Shown: positions 33,862 to 44,459, counted from the stretch's first letter. The stretch: DNA of 64,000 nt from Exophiala sp. HKRS030 (GCA_023897205.1 JAHWDD010000003.1:6823665-6887664), one strand, 5' to 3'. Notes: a model not told the origin generated them from the letters alone. Numbers and translations: made by a program.

Positions 33862-35464
33862 ATGAGTTCTCGGAATTACCCTGCATTACACGAGAAAGAT
33901 TTCAAAATGGTGGTGAGCGAGTATACCATGCACTTTGAGGGGACGGGTGACGAAGACGACGACGACGACGATAACAATAACAACAAGGACCAGACCACAT
34001 GTCCTTCTCGACAACAACGAGATGACAATTCAAGTGGACGAGAAAAGGACGCCGTTCATTTCAGCGACTCGTGAGTACTTCCACGGTGCCCTTCGCTGCG
34101 AGATCTCGTACCAGAAAGTACACACATGGACTAAAAAGAACACTGGGCTGACTGTCTGTGGACAAAAAAAAAGGTACTACGAATTCGCGACGGCCGCGTA
34201 CGAAATGAATTGGAGCACTCGATTCCACTACGCCCCCTTTTCGCCCACCGACACCCTACACTCGGCCCAATGTTTCTACGAACACCGCGTCGCGTTGCTG
34301 CTGGGTCTCAAGCCGGGGATGAAGGTGTTGGACGTGGGATGTGGCATCGGCGGACCGGCGAGAGAGATGGCGAGGTTCACGGGTTGCGAGGTGGTCGGTA
34401 TGAGTATCAACCAGGCCCAGATCGACCGAGCCATCCGGTTGACGGCCGAAGAAGGATTGACGGATAAATGTACTTTTGTCAGGGGTGATTTTTTGGTCCG
34501 TCACCTACCTCCCTCACACACACCCAACCTTGCCTCTCGTTTCCAAACGAGAGGAGGGGGTGAAATTGCGTTAACTCACTGATCATTGTCCTTATTCGAT
34601 ACAACACAGAACATGCCTTTTGCTCCTAATTGCTTCGACGCCGCTTTCGCCATAGAAGCCACATGCCACTCACCCTCTTTGTGTGCGGTCTACACAGAAA
34701 CCTGTCGTGTACTGAAACCGGGCGCCACGTTCCTGGTGAGTGAATGGGTATTGACACCCGAGTTCGACCCCTCAAACGCCAAACACGTCGACATGAGAAG
34801 GCGCATCGAAAGGGGCAACGGTGTCGTCAATCTACACACCAGCCTCGAAGCACGAGAGGCAATGCTGTCATCTGGATTCGATCCGGAACATGAAGAGAAT
34901 TTTGCAAACTACCATGACTATTTGAGACGTCGTCGCGGTACTGCTCCGAACAATCAGACCGTCATCGAGGACGAGGGAGGAGTACAACGACGACAACGTC
35001 GACGACAACAACAAATCACTTCTCCTGTTCTGGTCCCATTTTCTTCATCTCCATCTCCCGCGACGTCGTCATCCTCGACCTGGTCGTCACCACCAAACTA
35101 CCGCCCCGCTCCACCTTCTTCGTCAATCTCTACGACCGTCTGGGCATCTCCGAAACACCGAGAATGGTGGTGGATGTTGCAGGGTCGCACCGGCCTGGCG
35201 ACGACCTGGACCGACTGGTGGACGACCTGGAAAATGTCCCCTTGGGCCCGGAGAGCTTGTTACTTTCTGGTCTGGTCGCTCGAGAAGATGGGGTACCGTC
35301 GCGCCCGGGGCGTGTGCGAGGCCATGGACACGATGGCCCTGTGCGTCGACAGCGTCGCCGAGGCCGGGAGGGAAGGGATCTTTTCGCCCGCTTGGTGGTT
35401 CTTGGGGAGGAAGGAGAAGAAAACACCCCGAGACCTAAATAACATCCAGTCGATAGCCCAGTAA
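33862..35464 (+). CDS. Divergent sterol C24-methyltransferase-like enzyme (ERG6-like)
   Basis: Three exons: 33862..34070, 34174..34495 and 34610..35464, giving 461 aa. The family uses S-adenosylmethionine to methylate the sterol side chain. The first intron joins HFSDS|YYEFATAAYE, which matches the ERG6 block before YEYGW. Then come NWSTRFHYAPF, the SAM motif VLDVGCGIGGPAREMARFTG (121-140), GDFL|NMPFAPNCFDAAFAIEAT, YTETCRVLKPG, and the C-terminal domain WTTWKMSPWARRACYFLVW and SLEKMGYRRARGVC. It departs from true ERG6 where that has a GLNNNDYQ-like block (here VVGMSINQAQ) and a YEW motif (here SEW). It also has an acidic/Asn run in exon 1 and an insertion of some 65 residues, rich in Arg, Gln, Ser and Pro, before the C-terminal domain. 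Substrate may differ from zymosterol or lanosterol. Confidence 0.82.
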
Positions 35465-35998
35465 GAATGACCCGGCTCAAGGGACAATAATGTGGTCAAT
35501 GTCTGTCATCCAATAATGACTCTCGATTGATAATCTCTAAGGACGTTACATTTTTTCGTCTCTGTCAGCTTTCAGCATGCCAACTACTCGATTTTTCTCG
35601 AGTGTGCCTCCTTTCCATTGATACTCCATGACAAGATGGTCTTTGATCGACTTATCCCATGCTCGCCAACTTTGATACATATTTGCTTCCCCAATGATAA
35701 GAGTCAACGGCCCAAGAGTACCAGACCGAGAAGCTCCCCATTTTGCTGATGAATGCCATTAAAAGAATAAAACGACCCAAACCCCAGTCATCTTTTCCGA
35801 GCAATCCTGAATATTCTAGGATCTGCAATCACATTGATGAACCTTGCCCTTTTCTCAGAACCCCTTATCCCTTTCTAATCAAACCCCATTTTGTGTGAAG
35901 ATCCGTAAAAAGCGCCAATGCTACACATTCCTTCCACCCTTTATCATCAATCAATCCGTTCCATTTCAAGGAATGTCACACGTCATAGGTTGGAGCTC
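35465..35998. other. Convergent intergenic region after the ERG6-like gene and the 7TM-RGS gene
   Basis: About 530 bases between two convergent stop codons, so it should hold both 3' UTRs. AT-rich, with AATAAAA-like stretches near 35765. No further feature. Confidence 0.55.
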
Positions 35999-38088
35999 TC
36001 ATTTGCGGTTTCGCTTGGGAAGTTTGAGTCGGCAAGCACTTATGATGGCTCGGAATTGGGCCTCGAAGTTGTTGCGTTTCTCAGCATTTTGTGCAAACCC
36101 CGCTTTGACGAATTTGGCCCAGGTATTGGTGAGTACCAACTCCTTGATACTTAGCTCGGCTTTATCGAACACGGTGGCGTCGAAAGTATCCGGGATACCA
36201 ATGTTGGCAGGAAGTCTTTCTCCGAAATTGGTCATCTTGAGTTCTCGTAACTGGCGGGCTTGAATCGATTCGGGTCGCGGTTCGTGCTTCTCACTGTCGG
36301 AAACTGCAGTGGACACGAATGACAGTTGGTCTTTACCAGCCTGGCTCTCAAGGTCGTCAGAGAAAGTCGATGACCAGTAATTCTCAAAAGGTGTGGCTGC
36401 GTTCGAAGCTGGCTCGGCACACACGAGAGCAGCATACTGTTCGAACATGGCCTCCAGTTCACGTTGATGTGTGGACGAGATATTGATGGGGAAATCGGAA
36501 TATTTCAAGCTGACAAAGGAGGCGTAGATGCCGACTGCTTGTTGAAATTGCTGTCTAACCAGCGCTGGATCAGGAGTCCTGGCCTGAGGAGGTTTGCGAA
36601 GCATGGTCGACTTGTGCTTGTCCGTGTTCCACTTGGCCTTCCATTCGCGGATGTGGATCAGGAAGCTGATGTTCTCTCCCGAGAAATCCTTGAGGGCTGA
36701 AAACATGAGCAATGGCTGCGGGTTCAGTTTCAGAGTCTTCTCTAGGGCACTCATGGTGTACATTTCACCCTGACGGGGATTCGTGCTCGCGGTGCTCTTC
36801 ATGGATACGCGCGTGGACGCTCTAGACTGAGTTGCAGTCTTGCTTGAGTTGGAAGTTGCAAGAGATCCACCTTCTTTCTGCTTCTCTTCCCACTGGGCAA
36901 TTATCTCTCGCGTTTCACTTTCGAGTTTTCGATTCTTGAATACCTGGAAGAAGGGAACGAAGATAACTGATGCCTGCATAATAACAATGGAGGCCGAAAA
37001 CCTGTCACGATTCATCAGCGGAGCGCACTCAGTGATATAGCGATGGATACTTACCACAAGGGAGGCACAAAATATGTGTCGACCTTCTTCATGCCCTTTG
37101 CGTATAAAGCAATCAGCCACATAGGGGAAGCAGGCAGTCTGTTTTGGTCAGTAGACGTTTCGAAGACGACAGGAACACTACCATACCCAGCAACAATACA
37201 TGCAATAGTCTGCTTTCGCCAGCCATGTACATCATGAATGTTTCTGACACGCCATAGAAGCACTGGTGCGTAGATCCAGGACCAAAACATTTGCCAAACA
37301 ATGGATGGCCACCTAGTAAACAGTCAACAAGTTTGTATTCACGACGCGTCAGCCAACTTACCACTCCCAACCTCGTCGACAGCCAGCTCTGGTGGTGACT
37401 ACACCGGTTGTGCCAAAGCTAGGATGGAATTTCCTGGAAACCAAAAAGATAATCAGGGACAAAAGAATCTAGCACCGTCAGTATGATTGACTTGACTTTT
37501 CAGTCTTTCACGGACCTGAACACCCATGGCGATACCAATCCACGCAATGGTATTCTTTGTCGCATTGTAAGCCTTGAGCTTCTGCCAGTATTTGCGCCGT
37601 CCTTTTGCCTGCGCCTTCTCTGTCATCACACCGATGTCTCCCAGGATGTATCTTTTTTGAGCCGTGGCAATTGCAAACAGTTGTGTGTTGGTGGCTTGGA
37701 ATAAGGCGATGCCAAGCGGCAGATAAATGCTCATGATCCAATACTCGGTCGCACATGGGAAGAATCCATTCAAGACATAGGCGATCATACACAAGACCCA
37801 GTATACATGAAGAACAGCCACTGCGCTGACTGCCAATGGGATGTTGCGCATGCGAAGGAAGGGAAGGTGTCGATTTCTGACAAGGAAGATGGCAGCCGGC
37901 ATCAACAGACATGTCCATGCTATCACTATGCCAACATAGAGGAATCCGAGGCCGTCGGTGTTGTATCTGAGTGCCATGTCGTAGCCCAGCGCAAAGGGAG
38001 TGGAAGGTACGGCAGTACTCGCTCCTCGGTCAAGTCCATTATCAACCTTTCGAGGCATAGCCCCTGTGCAAGGGCGAGGTGAGGCCAT
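35999..38088 (-). CDS. gprK: Seven-transmembrane receptor with RGS domain (GprK-like)
   Basis: Five exons: 37516..38088, 37362..37468, 37187..37312, 37055..37138 and 35999..37001, giving 630 aa. The first 320 residues hold seven hydrophobic segments, starting TDGLGFLYVGIVIAWTCLLM (46-65), then a Ser/Thr-rich linker and an RGS domain from about 381 to 600. RGS landmarks are ENISFLIHIREWKAKW, AVGIYASFVSLKYSDFPINI, FDKAELSIKELVL and WAKFVKAGF. Such proteins resemble plant RGS1 and fungal GprK: a receptor-like half linked to a domain that speeds GTP hydrolysis by G-alpha. The RGS domain is split by a loop of about 80 polar residues. Intron 1 falls inside TM4 (MGVQ|ILLSLIIF). Intron 3 (48 nt) is in frame and stop-free. 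An ATG at 38088 is used; no earlier in-frame ATG is nearby. Family call is strong, ligand unknown. Confidence 0.9.
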
Positions 38089-40758
38089 CTGTGCCAGCGG
38101 GTGGCAGTATCGATGTGAGATTTGCAATTGCGATGATATGACAGGTCGTCAAGGTCCGATGTGATTGAAACAGGAGATGAAGTGCAGAATGAATGAAAGA
38201 AGAAAAGGAACAAGTGTCGAAGCCCAGTTGACAGCTCGTGTGACTCAAGGTGACAGTGGAAAAGATATGTGATGAAGCGCAATAGGGAAACAGGTTGCAC
38301 GACGACGGGAAGAAGGAAGGAAAGCAAGTGAGGATGGAAAGAGGTGGAGATGAAGTTGTGTAAGGACAAGAGGATGGAATAGTTGAGAATACTGAGCAGG
38401 AAATGAGCGCTCTAGAGATATGAGGAGCCCGTGGTGAAGCAGCTGGTGAAGTTTTCTTGCGTCCCTGATCTCTATCTCACCATGTGCTCAACTGCCTTGG
38501 GTACGGCACACAACAGGTTTTATGTGTCGTTTCATCACCACCAACCTTTTACTTCACCATCTTTTGACATTTTACTGCCTGGCCAGGATCACTAGCCACA
38601 GCAAATACCTATGTCTAGCAGATTAATAATATGGCAGTGACCAGAATGTGAGATTATCGCCAGCGGCGGTCTGAAGCTGCCTGTCACAATAAAGACAAGA
38701 GGTTGAGAAAGTCGACATTGGTCTCTGCATTCTTGGCCCCAGAAAACAACTTGAAAAACGCCACCAACAGCCGGGAACTCGAACCCCGGTCAACGTCTGC
38801 GTCGTTCTTTCGCGTCTCTGCATTTGGCCGGGCGATGAAGACAGGCTTACTGAAGATCTCCTGACGACCTTCTCATCACCTGTCACACTGAAGAATCTTT
38901 TCGGCTCGAACCAGTGTTCCTTTATTTCGCTTCCCCGCGAGAATGCGACCAGAACGCGGCCTGACCATCGCGCGAAACGGATCCTAGTCTTACAGCCAAT
39001 CAAATGCTGCAATCTGGAGCTTCAGATGGTTTGATGTGGGCAATGCCTGTCGTTTCACGATTCGGCATCGGAAGATGCAGAAAGAAAAAGCCACAGCCTC
39101 AACTGCACTGACTTTTCAAAGCCAACTACAACAAAAAGACTCGTGAGACCGAGCCACACATTCGTCAATCCTCGTCTTGCCACATATGAAAGTTGAAGCA
39201 TGATCGCGAGGCTGACGAACAGCTTCATCAACAGTTTCACTAGCCATAAACTACTCATCTAACTGGTTGCTATGCCGTGATACGAGTACTAGCTGTAAGA
39301 GCATACTCCGTCTCCGCGGAACACATCATATCATGTATTTTCCCGGCCAAGGTACGAAGCAACGCAGGTAAAAAGGTGGGACAGAAGTTCTGTCTTACCC
39401 CTCAACCCGTAACAAATGTGAATCTGTTGTAGGTAGACGCAAACCTGTCCGAAGTAGCGATAATAGGCGGCATCAGAAGAGGTCTCGAACCTGGTCCAGT
39501 ACCAGGGGAAAGGGTGGAAAGAACAGCACCAGCGCGAAGAGTTCATATTTCTTATTGAAGTCTAGTCAACAGCTGACACAGATGACTGCCAAATTATCCA
39601 TTCCGTGGTCGAACTGATACGCGAGCTAATGGTAAGAATCCATCCGTGCGATTGTCGTGTTACACCATCACTGCCGTGCGCAACGGGAAGGAACACAACC
39701 GAGATGCGGCTAGCCCTCATCAAAACCCTGCTGCCATGCAACGAGAACTTCATGAGACCAGCAATAAGAGCGTAAAAGGTACCAATAGGATTGGAAATTG
39801 GAAGCTGTGGGGTGGCGCATTGGACCAATTCGATGACACGATGACGAGAACCCTACCTGAGGAGACGTTAGTCCTGCTTTGATAAAAATAAAAGCACATT
39901 TTTGTTGCAGTGGTTCCCTCAGAGATCTTGGTGTAAAAGGGTACGATCATTTCAATCGATCAGTTACTATCTAGTGCATAGTGGTGTAATCACAGGGAAG
40001 TCAGGGGTTTGGGAGATGTTCGTACCTGGAATACATGTGCTGCAAATAGAGGGACGGACGTCAGCAAGCTTGCTGTTCATGATTTCCAGGACAAGAAATC
40101 TGATGTCTGCTTCATTTGTCAGTCAACATTTCGAGCCAGCTGCAACGTGAGAAGAGAAGAAGAGATTCATGGGAACTTTCAGCATATGTAAGAAGATGAA
40201 TATCATGTCTCCGCCACTGTTAAGAGTCTCCGGCGAGAGACTCCAGTGGCGGATTCAATCGCAAATTATAACATCATGAAAACAATAAGTATGTCTGGAA
40301 AGAGTGCTGATCACTTACCCCCGAATCAGTGTTGATGTCTGTGAATCTGTCATTCAATATCAGCAAGAAGCCAGAGGTAATTCGGCATTATGCAATGGAA
40401 TCGGCCACGACATTCAGGAATGTAGCAATAGTGCAGATAAATGATTGTGATGAATTTCACAGGAGGAGTTGTTAGGAAGCGAGAAAAACTTCTTGTCCTT
40501 GCAGCTAGAAAGATCGTGACTAGCGGCAGAATTTGGCACTAAACCCAGGTTGGCAGCCAGCCAAGAAGTGGTCTTGGCAAAAACTTGATCTTGGCGTTCA
40601 CACACTATCGGCTTGAGAATTGCGACTGGGCACTTTGGATCTCGACGGCGAACACAACCAAGGCGACAATAATATTCCAACACTTTTCTTGTACGCACAT
40701 TCACCTCTCTCCTCCGCAATCCATACGCTGATCAACCGCGCACAGTCTTCTCGCCAAA
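38089..40758. other. Long intergenic region between the 7TM-RGS gene and RPL14
   Basis: About 2.7 kb with no gene I can support. The promoter of the receptor gene lies at the left and that of RPL14 at the right, with pyrimidine-rich sequence just before the RPL14 ATG. Short frames (for example 38623..39012 minus) lack family features. A strong inverted repeat lies at 40210-40253. A T-arm-like sequence near 38770-38786 on the minus strand has no matching acceptor stem, so no tRNA is called. Confidence 0.55.
40210..40253. repeat. Perfect-armed inverted repeat (hairpin)
   Basis: Outer arms TCCGCCACTG (40210-40219) and CAGTGGCGGA (40244-40253) are exact complements. Inner arms GAGTCTC (40224-40230) and GAGACTC (40237-40243) are also exact. 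The only unpaired bases are a TTAA bulge on the left and the six-base loop CGGCGA. It lies about 500 bases upstream of RPL14. Confidence 0.75.
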
Positions 40759-41352
40759 ATGTCGAACGTTGATATCAAGGCGGCCGGGTGGAAGTTGGTC
40801 GAGGTCGGACGTATTGTCACCATCCGACAGGGACCCTTCGCCGGCAAGTTGGCTGCCATCGTTGAGATCATCGATGCTGGAAGAGTATGTTTCAAAAGTC
40901 TTCGGTGAAGAGTATTCGCTGACCCTAATCTTCAGGTCCTGGTTGATGGTCCCTCAACGAAAGAAGACGCCGTCGTCCCCCGACAAGCCGTTTACACCAG
41001 CACAGTCACTCTGACCCCTTGGGTGATCTCTATCCCGAAAGCTGCCGGTACTGGTGCCGTCAAGAAGGTGTGGGAGAAGCAGGAGGTTGACAAAAAGTGG
41101 TCCGAGTCGTCGTGGGCGAAGAAGAGAGAGCAAGCAGACCGAAGGAAGAACCTGACAGACTTTGAACGATTCAAGGTCATGAGACTGAAGAAGCAGGTAA
41201 GACTTATCCAGTTGTCAACCAGAAGTCGCTCGCGTACTTTGACTTTGGTCTTGACTTGACAAGGAGTGACTCCGGCTGACGATCAGGATGAATAGCAACG
41301 ATTCGAGACACTGAAGGCGCAAGCTAGAGTTCGGGCGACGGCGAAGGCATAA
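40759..41352 (+). CDS. RPL14: 60S ribosomal protein L14 (eL14)
   Basis: Three exons: 40759..40884, 40936..41196 and 41296..41352, giving 147 aa. It is a structural protein of the large ribosomal subunit. The N-terminus reads [20 protein letters not shown], the KOW-like motif of the family, then [19 protein letters not shown]. The middle has [20 protein letters not shown] and the basic helix [20 protein letters not shown], and the end [18 protein letters not shown]. The introns fall after Arg42 and after LKKQ; the 3' exon uses an acceptor GAATAG. The length matches fungal L14. An AATAAA lies at 41531, 179 bases after the stop, as a possible poly(A) signal. Identification is secure. Confidence 0.96.
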
Positions 41353-42025
41353 ACCAGGAATTGTTTCGGCGTCATATGAAAATTCAACCGGTTCAAATAA
41401 CAACACAAAAGGCATGCGGGCTGTGGGCATGTCGATAAAAAGACCTCAGTGATGGGGGTGGCAAGGATCGTTCGTGGCTGTGGCTATTCTGCTATTTCGC
41501 CCGCGCGAGCATCTACCAGAGCATGATCCAATAAATTCATGAAACTCGAAAACCAAGAATTGACACGATCCTCCGTAAGCAGGGCATCGTTCTATGGAGA
41601 CGTCTGTGTTTCGAGGCTTGCGCTTAAAAAGCTTTTTACAGATTCAATCAGACGTAACTCTTTACTCCAAATGTTTCTACAGAACATATCCCATGCTCTT
41701 CGTTGCTGCTATTCTCAGGCCCCCTTCGCCTGCTGAGTTGTTTGTTCTCTCTTCATGTTCCTAAGACACCTTCCGCATACTTGTTTGGTCAACTAGCGGT
41801 TTTCGTTCTTAGATCTGCCGCTTGGGTATCCTCGAGGATGTCCATGAACACTTCAATCGTTAAAATGCGATAATCTGTATGTCGTATTCTCGTCATGCAG
41901 TCAAAGTCTGAATATCCTTCCGAATAGCCCGGGACATCGAGCGCCTCTGGAAAGAGGAAGAACTCGGGTCACGTGCTATGATACCACTGTGGTTGTAGCG
42001 GCGCGAGGAGAATCAATCGACTAAC
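41353..42025. other. Intergenic: RPL14 3' region up to the transposon remnant
   Basis: About 670 bases. The sequence holds the RPL14 3' UTR with AATAAA at 41531-41536. No gene or other repeat supported. Confidence 0.55.
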
Positions 42026-42243
42026 TACGGAGGCGTGTTGCTATCGACAGCCGATTGGAACAGGTTACTCCCATCTATAGCATGCCAGGCCTCTATAATG
42101 CGTTGGCGGAGTGTCTCATATGGAACCTCACGCTCTCCTGGATAGTTGCGAGCCAACCAATCCTTCATCTCATTCCATATAGTCTCAATGGGGTTAAGAT
42201 CTGGAGAATAGATAATATTCCTAGTTAGGAATTCCGAATTCAT
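42025..42243 (-). pseudogene. Transposase fragment, C-terminal DDE part
   Basis: A 72-codon open piece containing IYSPDLNPIETIWNEMKDWL, the signature of Tc1/mariner transposases around the last catalytic acidic residue, followed by YETLRQRIIEAWHAI. Its upstream continuation (to about 42600) is broken by stops and frameshifts. The reading ends exactly at the element tip: the last codons lie in the inverted repeat, and the stop TAG is made of the TA target duplication plus the flanking base. Confidence 0.85.
42028..42037 (+). repeat. Left terminal inverted repeat
   Basis: CGGAGGCGTG, preceded by TA. Exact complement of the right end. Confidence 0.8.
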
Positions 42244-42938
42244 CCATTATCTCCTTAGATTTATAAGTTAGTGCGTTATCCTGCATAAATAGAAGTGAAA
42301 TAGCCCTATCTCACATTGAGAATTACATCTAACTATTAATGAGAGGGATAATTCTTTCTCTATAACTCTCTGAGTTTATAAAGCCCCAGTCTTTCTCCTA
42401 AAATAGATAAGGACCTAATTAATTACCGTTAAAACAGGCCCAAAACATAAAGCCTTTTATGCGTCGTCGACGCTTAACAACACAGGTTAGCTCTAGTTCC
42501 TCATTATCTTAATGAGTAACCCATACTTATTAATGCGCTTTTAGCATTATTCATGTCTTATCACTCCATAAAACTCGATCCCATTATTCTTTTATCTATG
42601 TTGTACTGGGGAATGATGAAGGTGTCTCCTAGTGGCCGTTGATTGGCTATGGCAAGCGTGTGCGTGGGACGGTGCGAGTGTCTTGGTCATGGCATCAGAA
42701 TGAGTAGATAGTAACAAGGATAGCACACACGGAAGTGTGCAACGTGCAACCAGGCAACCAGGTAATGAGATGAGTCTTCTTTTCCTTGAGTACGAGTGCG
42801 CTGTTCTCTAGTGGCTATGAGCCCTAGGTGCGTGATGCTGAACGAGTAACACGATCACCCCGTGGCCCCGTGAATGTCGAGTGCGCCTGTACGGACACAG
42901 GTGACTAGGACGACTAAGCGGCGAGTGCCAACGAGTCT

Positions 42939-43151
42939 CTAAGGTTGACGAGGAGGTCGTCCTGCGTTGTGATGTTGCGGGGTGGCTTGATTATGTTGAC
43001 AGGTATATTGGACTGCGCGTTGTGAGATTTTCAGGAATTCTGCAATATATTGATAGGTATAGCCAAGTCGTCGCATAAGGAGGATATCTCGTCGTTGATC
43101 CCGAGTAAGTCGACGACGCCTAGGCGTCGCTGGAGGACTAGAACCTGCCAT
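42939..43151 (-). pseudogene. Transposase fragment, N-terminal helix-turn-helix part
   Basis: A 70-codon piece starting at an ATG at 43151. It contains RRRRLTRDQRRDILLMRRLG and YTYQYIAEFLKISQRAVQYT, a helix-turn-helix DNA-binding domain usual at the start of fungal Tc1/mariner transposases. It stops at 42939 instead of continuing into the catalytic domain. It is separated from the DDE remains by a block of unrelated sequence. Confidence 0.8.
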
Positions 43152-43276
43152 GGTTGAAGGAGTACCAGGTGGTAGAGGTGTGAGTAAGTTGACAGGGTGT
43201 AAGGAAACAGGTACCAGGCACGTGACAGCCTAACCTATAGAGGGTTAGTAGGGTAACTAACCAAAAATAGGCCTTG

Positions 43277-43285
43277 TACTCCGTA
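43277..43285 (-). repeat. Dispersed 9-mer TACGGAGTA, copy 5
   Basis: Exact match (TACTCCGTA on plus), inside the transposon remnant 27 bases from its right inverted repeat. Confidence 0.6.
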
Positions 43286-43311
43286 GTACTGTAGGGCAAC
43301 AACATTTGGTG

Positions 43312-43321
43312 CACGCCTCCG
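43312..43321 (-). repeat. Right terminal inverted repeat
   Basis: CACGCCTCCG, followed by TA. Exact complement of the left end. Confidence 0.8.
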
Positions 43322-43323
43322 TA

Positions 43324-43693
43324 CAAGAGGCTGGCCGCTATAAATACGTAAAAGTATGTAAGCAAATGTAGCGGTCGGAAATAAGTGTCTCCGACCCCTC
43401 ACGCTAGAATCACACCGCCAAGGATTCGATCATCGAAGCGGTGCACATCGAATACAGCTTCATCACGACTGGCACACAAAATCCGATTTGACAATACCCT
43501 GCACCTAGAGACAACTGTGAGGCTCCCTGTAGTGACTCAGCCATTGCACAGACTACTGGATTGAAAATTTTCCGAGTTCTGCTTGCGAGACTGTAGACAC
43601 GATATCCCGACCTCGTTTCCTGATTTAGCTAACCAAAGCTCTGCCGCAGGCTTCACTTCGCTTCCTACATCCCAGACCACCTCAACCTCCATC
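43324..43693. promoter_or_regulatory. Promoter region of the NAC-alpha gene
   Basis: 370 bases from the transposon end to the NAC-alpha ATG. TATAAATA occurs at about 43339, some 350 bases upstream of the ATG and within 20 bases of the element end. A CT-rich leader precedes the start codon. No specific factor site assigned. Confidence 0.5.
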
Positions 43694-44459
43694 ATGTCGA
43701 ACCCAAGAATAGAAGAGCTTCCCGACGAGGAACCCACCAAGAACACCCAGGCCGAAGATGCGTCCAGCTCATCCGAGTCCGAAGCCGAAGGTGCTGGAGA
43801 AGGTGAAGCCTCCATCCCAGCTGGATCTGCTGTCGCAGTCCACAGCCGAAACGAGAAGAAGGCGCGCAAGGCCATTGGCAAGCTGGGCTTGAAGCACGTT
43901 CCAGGCATTACCCGTGTTACCTTGAGAAGACCAAAGGGGGTAAGTTGCCATGGACGCATTCTCTCCCGCTTCGATTCTGCGGGGAGTTGCTGCACATATC
44001 ATGAGAGCAATGATTGACCCGATGCTTCTCAGGTTCTCTTCGTGATCTCCAACCCTGACGTCTACCGCTCACCGACCAGCAACACATGGATGTAAGCTTG
44101 CCCTCATATGTTCACGCCACCGGCATCTAACACACTATAGCATCTTTGGTGAAGCCAAGATTGAAGACCTCAACTCCCAGTCACAAGCTGCCGCTGCTCA
44201 ACAGCTTGCCGCTGCCGAAGCGGCCAACGCCGAGCACGCCGGTCACGACCACTCGCACGAGAACGGCAAGGGCAAGGAGCCTGAGAAGAAGGCCGACGAG
44301 GAGGAAGACGATGACGAGGAGGTTGATGACAGTGGGCTTGAAGCCAAGGACATTGAACTCGTCATGACGCAAGCCTCCGTGTCGCGAAAGAAGGCCGTCA
44401 AAGCACTCAAGGAGAATGGCAACGATATAGTCAACTCCATCATGGCGCTAAGCGTATGA
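43694..44459 (+). CDS. EGD2: Nascent polypeptide-associated complex subunit alpha
   Basis: Three exons: 43694..43939, 44033..44091 and 44141..44459, giving 207 aa. NAC-alpha pairs with NAC-beta at the ribosome exit and shields new chains, steering targeting to the ER and mitochondria. The NAC domain spans about residues 47-115: [60 protein letters not shown] charged Ala/Glu linker follows, then a UBA domain from about 165: [40 protein letters not shown]. The acidic N-terminus and the length match fungal Egd2. The decayed transposon ends 370 bases upstream. Identification is secure. Confidence 0.96.

Larger units (their letters stand above)
42028..43321 (-). mobile_element. Degenerate Tc1/mariner-family DNA transposon
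   Basis: A 1,294-base element bounded by inverted ends CGGAGGCGTG (42028-42037) and CACGCCTCCG (43312-43321), each flanked by TA (42026-42027 and 43322-43323), the target duplication of this superfamily. The transposase would read on the minus strand. A helix-turn-helix N-terminus survives at 42939..43151 and the end of the DDE domain at 42025..42243. Between them, 42240-42600 is AT-rich and full of stops, but in broken frames still shows DDE-type pieces such as GLYKLRELYRKN and MQDNA. C-to-T decay of the repeat-induced kind is likely but not measured. The block 42603-42938 has no transposase likeness. The element cannot be active as it stands. Confidence 0.85.

Noticed and set aside
33485..33886. 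Overlapping small frames between EF2 and the ERG6-like gene
   Set aside because: No family features, opposite-strand overlaps, and location within the expected 3' UTR and promoter.
38740..38860. tRNA-like T-arm on the minus strand (GGGGTTCGAGTTCCCG)
   Set aside because: The arm pairs, but no matching acceptor, D-arm or anticodon arm is found at the right distances.
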